DNA of 64,000 nt from assembly GCA_036490215.1 (NCBI GenBank), contig DASXEH010000069.1, positions 1 through 64,000 of the forward strand, in the 5' to 3' direction. The DNA comes from JASHSH01 sp036490215 (lineage in GTDB: Bacteria; Pseudomonadota; Alphaproteobacteria; Rhodospirillales; Magnetospirillaceae). Positions within the stretch are counted from its first letter, which is position 1. Every line of letters starts with the position of its first letter. Of the stretch, positions 10,496 to 18,705 are shown one piece after another. Position numbers and translations under genes: made by a program. The notes below the pieces were generated by a model. That model had not been told where the DNA came from. It saw nothing but the letters and a program-made list of their open reading frames with translations, and did no database searches.

Positions 10496-11047
10496 ATGAA
10501 TCTCTGGCTGAGGATGCTTGGCGTACTGATCGGCACGCTGTTCAAGCCACGGCTGGGGTTCTTCGATGAGTCGGTGTTGCGTGGGCATGTCTGGCCCACC
10601 GATATCGATCTCAATATCCATATGAACAATGCGCGTTATCTGGCGGTCATGGATCTCGGCCGTCTCGATATCTTTCTGCGCGGCAGCATGATCCGTACCT
10701 TCATCCGCAAGCGCTGGCAGCCGGTGATGGGTGCGGCAGTGGTGCGTTTCCGGCGCTCGCTGCGGCCCTTCGAGGCGTTCACACTGCATTCTCGCTTCAT
10801 CGGCTGGGACGAGCGCCGCTGCTATATGGAGCACTGGATCGAGGTCGACGGCGTGGTTTCTTGCCAGGCGATCATGTGGGCGGCGTTCCGCAATGGCGGT
10901 CAGCGCGTCTCGCCGGAAACGCTGGCGCGCGAACTCGGCTTCAATGGCCCGTCGCCCTTATTGCCCGCCTGGGTGCAAAGCTGGCGCAATCTCGACGACG
11001 TGATCGATGATCCGATCATCAACAACATAGCGAATGCGGCGGAGTGA
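10496..11047 (+). CDS. THEM6-like acyl-CoA thioesterase (hot-dog fold)
   Basis: A 183-residue protein with a hot-dog thioesterase domain. The signature WPTDIDLNIHMNNARYLAVM at residues 33-52 contains the conserved His, Asn and Asn of the 4HBT_2/THEM6 group. A hydrophobic N terminus (residues 1-17) may attach it to the membrane. It is co-directional with the acyl-CoA dehydrogenase, 23 bases downstream, and is followed within 3 bases by the SDR. A role in releasing CoA from acyl intermediates is inferred; the substrate is unknown. Confidence 0.8.
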   Translation: MNLWLRMLGVLIGTLFKPRLGFFDESVLRGHVWPTDIDLNIHMNNARYLAVMDLGRLDIFLRGSMIRTFIRKRWQPVMGAAVVRFRRSLRPFEAFTLHSRFIGWDERRCYMEHWIEVDGVVSCQAIMWAAFRNGGQRVSPETLARELGFNGPSPLLPAWVQSWRNLDDVIDDPIINNIANAAE

Positions 11048-11050
11048 CCC

Positions 11051-11869
11051 ATGGAAGGCTTGAAGGGCAAAACCCTGTTCATCACCGGCGCGAGCCGCGG
11101 TATCGGTAAAGCCATCGGCATCCGTGCTGCGCAGGACGGCGCCAATGTCGTCATCGCGTCGAAGACCGATAAGCCGCATCCGAAGCTACCGGGCACGATC
11201 CACACCGCGGCCGCCGAGATCGAAGCGGCTGGCGGCAAGGCCTTGGCGCTGAGTGTAGATATTCGCGACGAAGTGCAGATCCACGATGCGGTTGCCCGCG
11301 CGGTCGAAGTCTTCGGTGGCATCGACATCCTGATCAACAACGCCAGCGCCATCAGCCTGACCTCGACTCCCGATACGCCAGCCAAGCGCTTCGATCTGAT
11401 GATGGGGGTCAATGTGCGTGGCACGTTTCTGTGTTCGCAGGCCTGCATCCCCCATCTCAAGCGCGCGGCCAATCCGCACATTCTGATGATCTCGCCGCCG
11501 CTCAATATGGAAGAACGTTGGTTCGCGCCCCATGTCGCCTACACAATCACCAAGTTCGGAATGAGCCAGTGCGTGCTGGGGATGGCGGGCGAGTTGCGGG
11601 ACGACGGGATCGCCGTCAACGCGCTCTGGCCGCGGACCACTATCGCCACCGCCGCTGTCAATATGCTGGGCGGCGATATGATGATGAAGCGCTCGCGCAA
11701 ACCCGAGATCATGGCCGACGCCGCTCATTATCTTCTGACCCGTCCCGCCCGCGACCTGACCGGCCGCTTCATGACCGACGAGCAGACTCTGGCTGAGGCG
11801 GGAGTTACGGACCTCTCGCCCTATTTGATGTCGCCCGGCGAGACGCCGCTGCCTGACTTCTTTATTTGA
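11051..11869 (+). CDS. HSDL2-like short-chain dehydrogenase/reductase
   Basis: A 272-residue classical SDR with the nucleotide-binding motif ITGASRGIGKAIG at residues 11-23, the structural NNAS motif near residue 97, and the catalytic Tyr and Lys in YTITKFG near residue 160. The segment SKTDKPHPKLPGTIHTAA after the cofactor-binding strand is characteristic of the hydroxysteroid dehydrogenase-like protein 2 subgroup. That subgroup is peroxisomal or lipid-associated in animals and often accompanies beta-oxidation genes in bacteria. Last gene of the acyl-CoA degradation operon. No clear terminator is visible after it. Confidence 0.85.
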   Translation: MEGLKGKTLFITGASRGIGKAIGIRAAQDGANVVIASKTDKPHPKLPGTIHTAAAEIEAAGGKALALSVDIRDEVQIHDAVARAVEVFGGIDILINNASAISLTSTPDTPAKRFDLMMGVNVRGTFLCSQACIPHLKRAANPHILMISPPLNMEERWFAPHVAYTITKFGMSQCVLGMAGELRDDGIAVNALWPRTTIATAAVNMLGGDMMMKRSRKPEIMADAAHYLLTRPARDLTGRFMTDEQTLAEAGVTDLSPYLMSPGETPLPDFFI

Positions 11870-11937
11870 GGCGAGTTCAGGCCATACCATCTCAAAAGGT
11901 CAAAAATTAGTCACGAAAGGCCGGTATTGACAATATT

Positions 11938-11954
11938 TGCTCATTATTTGAGCA
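11938..11954. promoter_or_regulatory. inverted repeat TGCTCA-N5-TGAGCA, candidate activator site
   Basis: A perfect 6-bp inverted repeat with a 5-base AT spacer, 17 bases in total. Its centre lies about 97 bases upstream of the start point predicted from the sigma-54 promoter at 12017. Enhancer-binding proteins of sigma-54 usually bind in that range. The outer TGC-N11-GCA arms have the same size as NtrC sites, but the inner bases differ, so the identity of the activator is open. Confidence 0.45.
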
Positions 11955-12016
11955 GATGATCGCCTGAACCCACCCAAAACGTCTTTGATTCCGTGATTTT
12001 CCGTCCGAACCCGCCC

Positions 12017-12031
12017 TGGCACGCCTGTTGC
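12017..12031 (+). promoter_or_regulatory. sigma-54 (RpoN) promoter of the polyamine-type ABC operon
   Basis: TGGCACGCCTGTTGC matches the -24/-12 consensus (TGGCACG-N4-TTGC) completely, with exactly ten bases between GG and GC. It lies 48 bases upstream of the ATG at 12079. Transcription would start near 12043. This makes expression of the importer dependent on RpoN and an enhancer-binding protein, commonly NtrC for nitrogen sources. Confidence 0.78.
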
Positions 12032-12078
12032 GATGCACAAGAGGAAACGGGGTTACTGGGTGGGGAGTCGGTTCGGGA

Positions 12079-13089
12079 ATGGATGCAGCCTTCGACGTCG
12101 AGATCGTCGCGGTTAGCAAACGTTTCGGCGCTACCACCGCCGTAGACGATATTTCGCTACGCATTGCCAAGAGCAGCTATTGCTGCCTGCTGGGTCCCAG
12201 CGGTTGCGGCAAGACGACGCTGCTGCGCATGCTGGCCGGCCACGAACTACCGAGCGACGGCGACGTCATCATCGGTGGTCGCAATGTGAGCCTGCTGCCG
12301 CCGGCTAAGCGCGGCACGGCGATGATGTTCCAAAGCTACGCGCTATTCCCGCACCTTACCGCGCTCGACAACGTTGCCTTCAGCCTGAAGATGGCAGGCG
12401 TCGCCAAGGAAGAGCGGCACAAGCGCGCCCGCGAATTCCTCGAACTCACCCATATGGGTAAATACGCCGAGCGGCTGCCATCGCAATTGTCGGGCGGCCA
12501 GCAACAGCGTGTCGCTCTGGCGCGCGCGTTGATCACTAGACCGTCGGTGTTGCTGCTCGATGAACCGCTCTCGGCGCTTGATCCCTTCCTGCGCGGCAAG
12601 ATGCGCGAAGAGCTGAAGCGCCTGCAGCTCGAACTGGCGATCACCTTCATCCATGTCACGCACTCGCAGGAAGAGGCGCTGGCGCTGGCCGATCTCGCTG
12701 TCGTGATGGAAGGTGGCAAGATTCAGCAGGCCGCGCCGCCGCGCGATCTGTTCGACAAGCCGCGCACAGCCTTCGTCGCCAAATTCATTGGCGGTCAGAA
12801 CGTGCTGCCCGGCCCAGTGAATGGCCACAAATCCGAAATCGCTGTGCGTACCGATCGCTGCAAATTGATCGCGATCGATGACGAAGCGCCGTCATCGAGC
12901 ATTGCCGGCGCCATCACCGGCATCGAATATCAAGGCTCGCGCGTGCAGATCACTCTGGCCACCGAAGGCGGTGGCGAGGCGATCGCGCTGCTGGCCGACG
13001 ATCAGTTTTTCGCCAAACCGTTCAAGATCGGGGAGCGCGCGCGCCTCGCTTGGTCGGAACAGGACGTTCACACGCTCACATCGCCGTAA
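12079..13089 (+). CDS. ABC importer ATP-binding protein, PotA-like
   Basis: A 336-residue ATPase of the spermidine/putrescine/iron (CUT1-like) group. Walker A GPSGCGKTTLLRML is near residue 38, the Q-loop is in MMFQSYALFPH, the signature is LSGGQQQRVALARAL near residue 140, and Walker B is VLLLDEPLSALD near residue 160. A C-terminal TOBE-type domain occupies residues 240-335. The ATG at 12079 follows GGGGAG and is preferred over an upstream codon at 12028, which lies before the predicted transcription start. First gene of the sigma-54 operon, followed by the binding protein and two permeases. Confidence 0.9.
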   Translation: MDAAFDVEIVAVSKRFGATTAVDDISLRIAKSSYCCLLGPSGCGKTTLLRMLAGHELPSDGDVIIGGRNVSLLPPAKRGTAMMFQSYALFPHLTALDNVAFSLKMAGVAKEERHKRAREFLELTHMGKYAERLPSQLSGGQQQRVALARALITRPSVLLLDEPLSALDPFLRGKMREELKRLQLELAITFIHVTHSQEEALALADLAVVMEGGKIQQAAPPRDLFDKPRTAFVAKFIGGQNVLPGPVNGHKSEIAVRTDRCKLIAIDDEAPSSSIAGAITGIEYQGSRVQITLATEGGGEAIALLADDQFFAKPFKIGERARLAWSEQDVHTLTSP

Positions 13090-13127
13090 CACTATTTGTT
13101 GCGGCCCGTCGCAAGGAGGAGAAAGCG

Positions 13128-14447
13128 ATGAAGTCTGGGGATAAGGGTAAGAACAACAGCAAGGCACTGCGCATGAAGGGCGTCAGCCGTCGTTCGCTGT
13201 TGAAGGGCGGTGCGGCTGTTGCCGGCGTTGCCATCGGCTCGGGTGCCATCACCGGCTTCCCGACCATCTGGGCGCAGAACATCAAGAACGTGACCCTGCG
13301 TCAGTTCGGCACAGGCACCTCGGGCCTGAACGGGATTTCGGTGAAGGTGAAGGAAGATCTGGGCTTCACGCTTCAGCAGAACGTGCTCGACACCGACGCG
13401 GTGATGCAGCGCGCTATCACTCAGCCCGATTCCTACGACATCGCCGACATCGAGTATTTCAGCACGAAGAAGGCGTTCCCGACCGGCGTCATGCAGCCGA
13501 TCGAAGTGAAGAAGATCAAACTCTTCGACAAGATCGTGCCGATCTTCATCACCGGCAAGCTGACCCCGACGTCGACGATCGCTCAAGGCACCGCGCCGCA
13601 CACGGTGGAATTCGTCGAAGGTAAGGACTCGGTGAAATTCGCCAAGGCGCCGACCGAATGGGCGACCCTGGTTCCCACCATCTACAACGCCGACACGCTG
13701 GGCATCCGCCCCGACCTCACCGGCCGTCCGATCACCAGCTGGAAGGATCTTGTCGATCCAGCCTTCAAGGGCAAGGCGGCAACGCTCAATATTCCCGGCA
13801 TCGGCATCATGGATGCCGCGATGGTCGTCGAAGCGCTCGGTCTGCATACCTATGCTGACAAAGGCAACATGACCAAGGCCGAGATCGATTTGACCATGGC
13901 CAAGATGATCGAATTCAAGAAGGCCGGTCAGTTCCGCGCCTTCTGGAAGAGCTTCGACGAGAGCGTCAACTTGATGGCCTCGGGCGAAGTGGTCATCCAG
14001 TCGATGTGGTCGCCGGCCGTGGCCGCCGTGCGCTCGAAGGGCATCCCCTGCGTCTACCAGCCGTTGAAGGAAGGCTATCGCTCGTGGGGTTCGGGCCTGG
14101 GCATCGCCAAACACCTGAAGGGCCTCGAACTCGACGCCGCCTACGAATATCTCAACTGGTATCTGTCGGGTTGGGTCGGTGGTTACTTGAACCGCCAGGG
14201 CTATTACAGCGCCGTGCTTGAGACTGCGCAGAAGTTCATGAGTGCCGACGAATGGGGCTTCTGGATGGAAGGCAAAGTCGCAGCGGGCGATATCAAGAGC
14301 CCGGATGGCGTGGTGATGGAAAAGGCCGGCGCCAAGCGTGACGGCGGTTCCTTCGCGGAACGCATGGGTCACGTTGTGTGCTGGAACTCGGTCATGGATG
14401 AGGACCGCTATATGGTCCAGAAGTGGAACGAGTTCGTGGCTGCGTAA
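13128..14447 (+). CDS. Tat-exported ABC solute-binding protein, PotD/spermidine-putrescine type
   Basis: A 439-residue periplasmic binding protein. The N terminus carries a twin-arginine signal, SRRSLLKGGAAVAGVAIG at about residues 19-36, so it is probably exported folded. The mature part has the type-2 binding protein pattern, with WATLVPTIYNADTLGIRPD and a GSGLGIAKHLKGLELDAAYEYLNW stretch split over the C-terminal lobe. The start at 13128 sits behind a textbook AAGGAGGAG; an upstream start would lie inside the ATPase gene. The ligand is probably a polyamine or an amino-acid-like compound; the racemase at the end of the operon hints at the latter. Confidence 0.85.
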   Translation: MKSGDKGKNNSKALRMKGVSRRSLLKGGAAVAGVAIGSGAITGFPTIWAQNIKNVTLRQFGTGTSGLNGISVKVKEDLGFTLQQNVLDTDAVMQRAITQPDSYDIADIEYFSTKKAFPTGVMQPIEVKKIKLFDKIVPIFITGKLTPTSTIAQGTAPHTVEFVEGKDSVKFAKAPTEWATLVPTIYNADTLGIRPDLTGRPITSWKDLVDPAFKGKAATLNIPGIGIMDAAMVVEALGLHTYADKGNMTKAEIDLTMAKMIEFKKAGQFRAFWKSFDESVNLMASGEVVIQSMWSPAVAAVRSKGIPCVYQPLKEGYRSWGSGLGIAKHLKGLELDAAYEYLNWYLSGWVGGYLNRQGYYSAVLETAQKFMSADEWGFWMEGKVAAGDIKSPDGVVMEKAGAKRDGGSFAERMGHVVCWNSVMDEDRYMVQKWNEFVAA

Positions 14448-14480
14448 GAATCGCTAGAGAGGCGGTGAAAAGGGACGAGC

Positions 14481-15359
14481 ATGACGACCCAAGTTGTACC
14501 CACGTTTGGGTTACGCAAGCTCGTCCCTTATTTCCAGGCGGCGCCGCTGACCTTCATCCTCGCGCTGTTCCTGGTTTTTCCGATCGTCACGATCGTTATC
14601 ATCAGTTTCTTCGACTACAATTCCTCGGGGCAGATTCTCCCCCGCATCATTATCGACAATTACACCGATGTTCTTTTCTCGAACACCACGTGGCGCACCT
14701 ATCTCAGCACGTTCAGATTTGTCGTCATCGTTTGGGTGGTGACGTTGTTTGTCGGTTTCTGGGTTTCCTATTTCCTTGTGTTCCACATCCGCACCAATAC
14801 GGTGCGCATTGCGTGCTTCCTGATCACCACGATCCCGTTCTGGACCTCGAACATCATCCGCATGATCTCGTGGGTGCCGCTACTTGGCCGCAACGGGCTG
14901 GTCAACGCGCTGTTGCTCCATCTCGGCATCACCGACAAGCCGCTTGAGTTCTTGCTGTTCTCGCCATTCTCGGTGGTGGTGGCTTTCGTCCATCTCAACA
15001 CCTTCCTGATGATCGTGCCGATCAGCAATTCGATGGCGCGTATCGACACACGCCTGATCGAGGCGGCCAAGGATGCCAACGCCAAAGGCTGGCAGATCCT
15101 GTGGAACGTAATCATCCCGCTCTCTAAGACCGGCATCGCCATCGGCTCGATCTTCATCCTCACCGTGGTGATCGGCGATTTCGCCACTGTGCGCCTGATG
15201 AGTGGCGGCCAGAGCGCTTCGGTGGGTCTGATGATGGCCAACCAAATCTCGCTGCTGCAATACCCAGCGGCCGCAGCCAATGCTGTGGTGCTGCTGGCGG
15301 TAGTGCTGCTGGTGGTGACCGCCATCCTGCGCATCGTCGACATCCGCAAGGAGCTGTGA
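14481..15359 (+). CDS. ABC importer permease, PotB-like
   Basis: A 292-residue inner-membrane permease with about six hydrophobic segments (first at residues 21-43, last at 262-285). The coupling-helix EAA motif is in IEAAKDANAKGWQILWNVIIP, split here across residues 193-213. This is the MetI-like BPD_transp_1 fold used for polyamine and iron importers. It ends one base before the next permease start, so the two are translated as a pair. Confidence 0.88.
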   Translation: MTTQVVPTFGLRKLVPYFQAAPLTFILALFLVFPIVTIVIISFFDYNSSGQILPRIIIDNYTDVLFSNTTWRTYLSTFRFVVIVWVVTLFVGFWVSYFLVFHIRTNTVRIACFLITTIPFWTSNIIRMISWVPLLGRNGLVNALLLHLGITDKPLEFLLFSPFSVVVAFVHLNTFLMIVPISNSMARIDTRLIEAAKDANAKGWQILWNVIIPLSKTGIAIGSIFILTVVIGDFATVRLMSGGQSASVGLMMANQISLLQYPAAAANAVVLLAVVLLVVTAILRIVDIRKEL

Positions 15360-15360
15360 C

Positions 15361-16215
15361 GTGGCGTTCCGCGATGAGAAACGCTCGCTGGGCTTCTGGG
15401 TGCTGGCCCTGTTCTTCGCAGTCTACGTGCTGTTTCTTTACGGCCCCACTATTACGATCGTCACACTGTCGTTCCAAGGCCCGACCGGCGGCCTGACCTT
15501 CCCGATGAACGGCGTATCGTTCCACTGGTTCGTGCGCCTGTTCGAAAAGCAGAACGTGGGGGATTTCGCGGGCTCGATCCGCCGTTCACTGATCCTGGGC
15601 GTCGTGGTGATGGCTTTGACCGTGACCATCTCGATCGCGGCGGGGTTGGCCTACCGCAAGAATTTCAAAGGCGGGACGCCGCTCTTCTACCTCACTATGG
15701 CCAGCCTGATCATCCCCTCGATCCTGATCAGCTTAGGCATCGGCATCATGTTCAGCCAGCTGCACTGGGCGACGACCTGGTTTACCTCGGCCTTGGGCGC
15801 GCATCTGACTTGGACGCTTCCCTTCGGTCTTCTGATCATGTTCGCCGTGTTCAATCGCTTCAACCCGTCCTACGAGGAAGCGGGTCGCGATCTCGGCGCG
15901 ACCGCCTGGCAGAATTTGCAGCATGTGGTATTGCCGATCATCGCGCCCAGCGTGTTCGGCATCGCGCTCTTTGGTTTCACGCTGTCCTACGACGAATTCC
16001 CGCGCTCTTATCTCACCTCCGGCACCTTCAACACGCTGCCGCTCGAGATCATGGGCATGACCACCTCGGCCACGACGCCCGTGCTCTATGCGCTGGGCAC
16101 GGTGACGACGGCGATCTCGATGACCGTGATCGCGCTCTGCCTGGGCACGGCCTTCGCGATTCAGCGCCGCCGCTTGGCACGAGGCGGCGGTTCCGATGCG
16201 GGTAAGGGCGTCTAG
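15361..16215 (+). CDS. ABC importer permease, PotC-like (GTG start)
   Basis: A 284-residue permease with about six membrane segments and the EAA loop YEEAGRDLGATAWQNLQHVV near residues 172-191. It pairs with the preceding permease to form the heterodimeric channel. The start codon is GTG, one base after the previous stop TGA. Its 3' end overlaps the open frame of the racemase gene by 20 bases, which suggests one polycistronic message through the racemase. Confidence 0.88.
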   Translation: MAFRDEKRSLGFWVLALFFAVYVLFLYGPTITIVTLSFQGPTGGLTFPMNGVSFHWFVRLFEKQNVGDFAGSIRRSLILGVVVMALTVTISIAAGLAYRKNFKGGTPLFYLTMASLIIPSILISLGIGIMFSQLHWATTWFTSALGAHLTWTLPFGLLIMFAVFNRFNPSYEEAGRDLGATAWQNLQHVVLPIIAPSVFGIALFGFTLSYDEFPRSYLTSGTFNTLPLEIMGMTTSATTPVLYALGTVTTAISMTVIALCLGTAFAIQRRRLARGGGSDAGKGV

Positions 16216-16954
16216 TCTCTTGCGTCTTCTGGTCATCAATCCCAACACCACGGCGGGCATGACGGAAAGCGTCGGTATTGCCGCGCGTTCGGTGGCCGCG
16301 CCTGGCACCGAGATCGAAGCGCTCAATCCGACGATGGGGCCGATTAGCATCGAGGGCTATTACGACGAGGCTTTCGCGCTGCCGGGTTTGCTGCAAGAGA
16401 TCGCGGCAGCCGAAAAACGTGGTTGCCAGGGCACCGTGATTGCCTGTTTCGACGATACCGGTGTCGATGCCGCGCGCGCTTTGGCGACGATGCCTGTCAT
16501 TGGCATCTGCGAGGCAGCGATGCATATGGCGTCGATGATCGCCGGCAAGTTCGCGGTGGTGACGACGCTGTCGCGTTCAATCCCGCCATTGGAGGCTTTG
16601 GCCCGGCGCTATGGTGTCGGCGATCGCTGCAAGATTCGCGCGTCGGAAATTCCGGTCCTCGCACTCGAACATCCGACACCCGAAATTATGACGCGGCTGC
16701 TCGATCAGTGCCGGCGCGCGATGACCGAAGACGGCGCCGAGGCGATCATCCTGGGCTGTGCGGGCATGGCCACACTCGCCGCCAAGCTCAGCGCTGAACT
16801 CGGCCTGCCCGTCATCGACGGTGTCGTCGCGGGCGTGAAATTGATCGAGGCGCTGGTCGGGCTCGGTCTCGAAACCAGCAAGACGGGGGGGTACGCCTCG
16901 CCGCTGCCGAAGCCGTATCGCGGCTTGCTCGAGCCCTTCGCACCAAAATCCTAA
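16196..16954 (+). CDS. aspartate/glutamate/hydantoin racemase family protein
   Basis: A 252-residue two-domain racemase. The N-terminal signature LLVINPNTTAGMTESVG belongs to the hydantoin-racemase branch. The two catalytic cysteines are Cys84 in VIACFDDTG and Cys188 in IILGCAGMATL, so the enzyme looks complete. The ATG at 16196 overlaps the permease by 20 bases; a TTG at 16220 gives a more typical N terminus (LRLLVINPNT) and is a real alternative. Placement at the end of the importer operon suggests that the imported compound, or a product of it, is a chiral amino acid or hydantoin. Confidence 0.82.
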   Translation: MRVRASSLLRLLVINPNTTAGMTESVGIAARSVAAPGTEIEALNPTMGPISIEGYYDEAFALPGLLQEIAAAEKRGCQGTVIACFDDTGVDAARALATMPVIGICEAAMHMASMIAGKFAVVTTLSRSIPPLEALARRYGVGDRCKIRASEIPVLALEHPTPEIMTRLLDQCRRAMTEDGAEAIILGCAGMATLAAKLSAELGLPVIDGVVAGVKLIEALVGLGLETSKTGGYASPLPKPYRGLLEPFAPKS

Positions 16955-16963
16955 CTGCTCGCC

Positions 16964-16982
16964 TTCATTCGGCCCGAATGAA
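16964..16982. repeat. 19-bp near-perfect palindrome after the importer operon
   Basis: TTCATTCGG-C-CCGAATGAA is a perfect 9-bp inverted repeat around a single base, starting 10 bases after the racemase stop. There is no T-run on either side, so it is a poor intrinsic terminator. It could be a protein-binding site in front of the AT-rich promoter region that follows, or a processing/stability hairpin. Confidence 0.5.
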
Positions 16983-17026
16983 CGGCTACGCTATATCAAC
17001 ATTAAATTTACGGAATATTGATTTTA

Positions 17027-17056
17027 TTGACGATCACAAAAAGCATAATATATAAT
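17027..17056 (+). promoter_or_regulatory. near-consensus sigma-70 promoter
   Basis: TTGACG at 17027-17032 and TATAAT at 17051-17056 are separated by 18 bases in a conspicuously AT-rich stretch (about 16980-17060). It is one of the closest matches to consensus I saw in the window. Transcription would begin near 17063, about 33 bases before the small gene at 17096, and could continue into mtnB-mtnD-mtnC. Confidence 0.65.
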
Positions 17057-17095
17057 CGTCTACAGCGTCGAACCGCAATTCAGGTGAGGTGCCTC

Positions 17096-17341
17096 ATGGG
17101 CCACGACTCTCGATATAAGACGCGCGATTCGATCCGCAACGGCCAGACTGCTGCTAAGGGCGAGGCTTGGGGCGAGGCCGGTTCAGAACCCAAATTGGCC
17201 GATGTGCTGGCGGATCCCTTGGTGCATCTGGTGATGCGTCGCGACGGGTTGCAGCGTGCCGATGTCGAGGCGGCGGTGGCCTTGGGTCAGCGTCAGCTGC
17301 GGAGGCGTCTTTGCCACGCGGGTCTCTGCTGCGCCGCGTGA
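17096..17341 (+). CDS. small protein of unknown function, upstream of the mtn genes
   Basis: An 81-residue protein with an acidic central helix LADVLADPLVHLVMRRDGLQ and a second helix rich in Ala, Arg and Leu. I recall similar short alphaproteobacterial proteins with an L-x-DPLV-x-x-V-M-x-x-DG pattern, but no function is known to me. GGTGAGG precedes the ATG, and a near-consensus promoter lies just upstream, which supports real expression. The C terminus ends in CHAGLCCAA, an odd Cys-rich tail. Confidence 0.55.
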   Translation: MGHDSRYKTRDSIRNGQTAAKGEAWGEAGSEPKLADVLADPLVHLVMRRDGLQRADVEAAVALGQRQLRRRLCHAGLCCAA

Positions 17342-17521
17342 AGCCTCTGTAAAATCGGACGCCCATGATTTTCGTGAAGGGTCATGGTGAGCGGCGTTGC
17401 CTTGGTGGGCGATGCCGCGGCGACGGCGCTGTTGTCTGAGGCGGCGCCAGCCGATACGGTATCGCCCTTTAACGCCCGGCCCGATAATGCTGGGTCTGAA
17501 AAACTGGGGAGAGCTGTGTCC

Positions 17522-18163
17522 ATGACCGTGCAATCGACAGCGCGGGTCGTCGAAAATTTGGCGGATATGGCCTCGGCCATGCGCGCGGTGATCGAAGCTG
17601 GCGCGTCGTCCGCGCGTCGGCATTGGGTGCCGGCGACCAGCGGCAATTTCTCGGCGCGCGTCGATGCGAATCGTGTGGCGATTACCGCCACCGGCACCGA
17701 TAAGGGCGCGCTGTGCGAAGAGGATGTGATCGTCGTCGGTCTCGACGACGCCAAGCATCCGCGCGCCTCGGCTGAAGCGCCGCTGCACTATGCGATCTAT
17801 CGCGCGCTGCCGGACGTAGGCGCGGTACTGCATGTCCATAGCTTGAATGCCACGCTGGCCTCGTTGCGCCTGGCCGAGAACGGCAAGATTGTGCTCAAGA
17901 GTCTCGAACTGCTGAAGGCGTTCAGCGGCATCAAGACGCATGATACTTCGATCGTCGTTCCGGTCTTTACCAACACGCAGGATATCGACGCGCTGGCTGA
18001 CGAGGTTGTCACCGCAACGCTCGGCCGTCCGGGCGTGTATGGTTTCCTGCTCGAAGGCCACGGCATCTACGCTTGGGGCCGCACACCGGCCGAAGCATGG
18101 CGCCATCTCGAAGCCTTCGACTATCTCTTCAATCTCCAACTCGAACTGCGGAGACTGTCATGA
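17522..18163 (+). CDS. mtnB: methylthioribulose-1-phosphate dehydratase
   Basis: A 213-residue class II aldolase-fold enzyme of methionine salvage that dehydrates methylthioribulose 1-phosphate. The substrate/phosphate region TSGNFSARVDANRVAIT is near residue 40. The zinc-binding His pair is in VLHVHSLNATLASL near residue 105, and the third histidine is in LEGHGIYAWG near residue 180. The ATG at 17522 after GGGGAGAG fits the family start; the frame stays open upstream to 17384, but that extension is not conserved-looking. It overlaps mtnD by four bases. Confidence 0.9.
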   Translation: MTVQSTARVVENLADMASAMRAVIEAGASSARRHWVPATSGNFSARVDANRVAITATGTDKGALCEEDVIVVGLDDAKHPRASAEAPLHYAIYRALPDVGAVLHVHSLNATLASLRLAENGKIVLKSLELLKAFSGIKTHDTSIVVPVFTNTQDIDALADEVVTATLGRPGVYGFLLEGHGIYAWGRTPAEAWRHLEAFDYLFNLQLELRRLS

Positions 18164-18705
18164 GCCGTCTCGCCATCCACCCGTCAAGCAGCAGCGCCGC
18201 GCCGACTTTGGTCACGAGCGATGGCGCGCGTATCGCCCAGGAGTTGGAAAAAGTTGGCGTACGCTTCGAACGCTGGGAAGCGACGGCAAAGCTGGCGGCG
18301 AGCGCGGGGCAAGACGAGGTTCTCGCTGCCTATGCCAAGGATGTCGAACGGCTGAGGCAGATCGGCGGCTATAAGAGCCAAGACGTGGTGCGCATGCACC
18401 CGGACCATCCGGATCGCGAGGCCGCGCGTGCCAAGTTCCTGGCTGAACACATTCACGAGGACGACGAGGTGCGCTTCTTCGTCGAAGGCAGCGGCACGTT
18501 CTTCCTGCATATCGGCGACACCGTCTACGAGATTCTGTGCGAAAAGGACGATCTGCTTTCGGTGCCCGCCGGCACCAAGCACTGGTTCGATATGGGTGAG
18601 CGGCCGCTCTTCGCCGCCATCCGGATCTTCATCAGCCCCGACGGCTGGGTCGCCAAATTCACCGGTGACACGATCGCCACGCGCTTCGTCCACGAGGCGG
18701 CGTGA
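18160..18705 (+). CDS. mtnD: acireductone dioxygenase
   Basis: A 181-residue cupin enzyme (ARD) that oxidises the acireductone intermediate to the ketoacid precursor of methionine, or makes a dead-end product with CO when it carries nickel. Metal ligands are in EHIHEDDEVRFF (two His and the Glu) near residues 96-107 and in AGTKHWFDMG near residue 143. The first 15 residues (SRLAIHPSSSSAAP) look variable. Four-base overlaps with both mtnB and mtnC show tight coupling. Confidence 0.93.
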   Translation: MSRLAIHPSSSSAAPTLVTSDGARIAQELEKVGVRFERWEATAKLAASAGQDEVLAAYAKDVERLRQIGGYKSQDVVRMHPDHPDREAARAKFLAEHIHEDDEVRFFVEGSGTFFLHIGDTVYEILCEKDDLLSVPAGTKHWFDMGERPLFAAIRIFISPDGWVAKFTGDTIATRFVHEAA

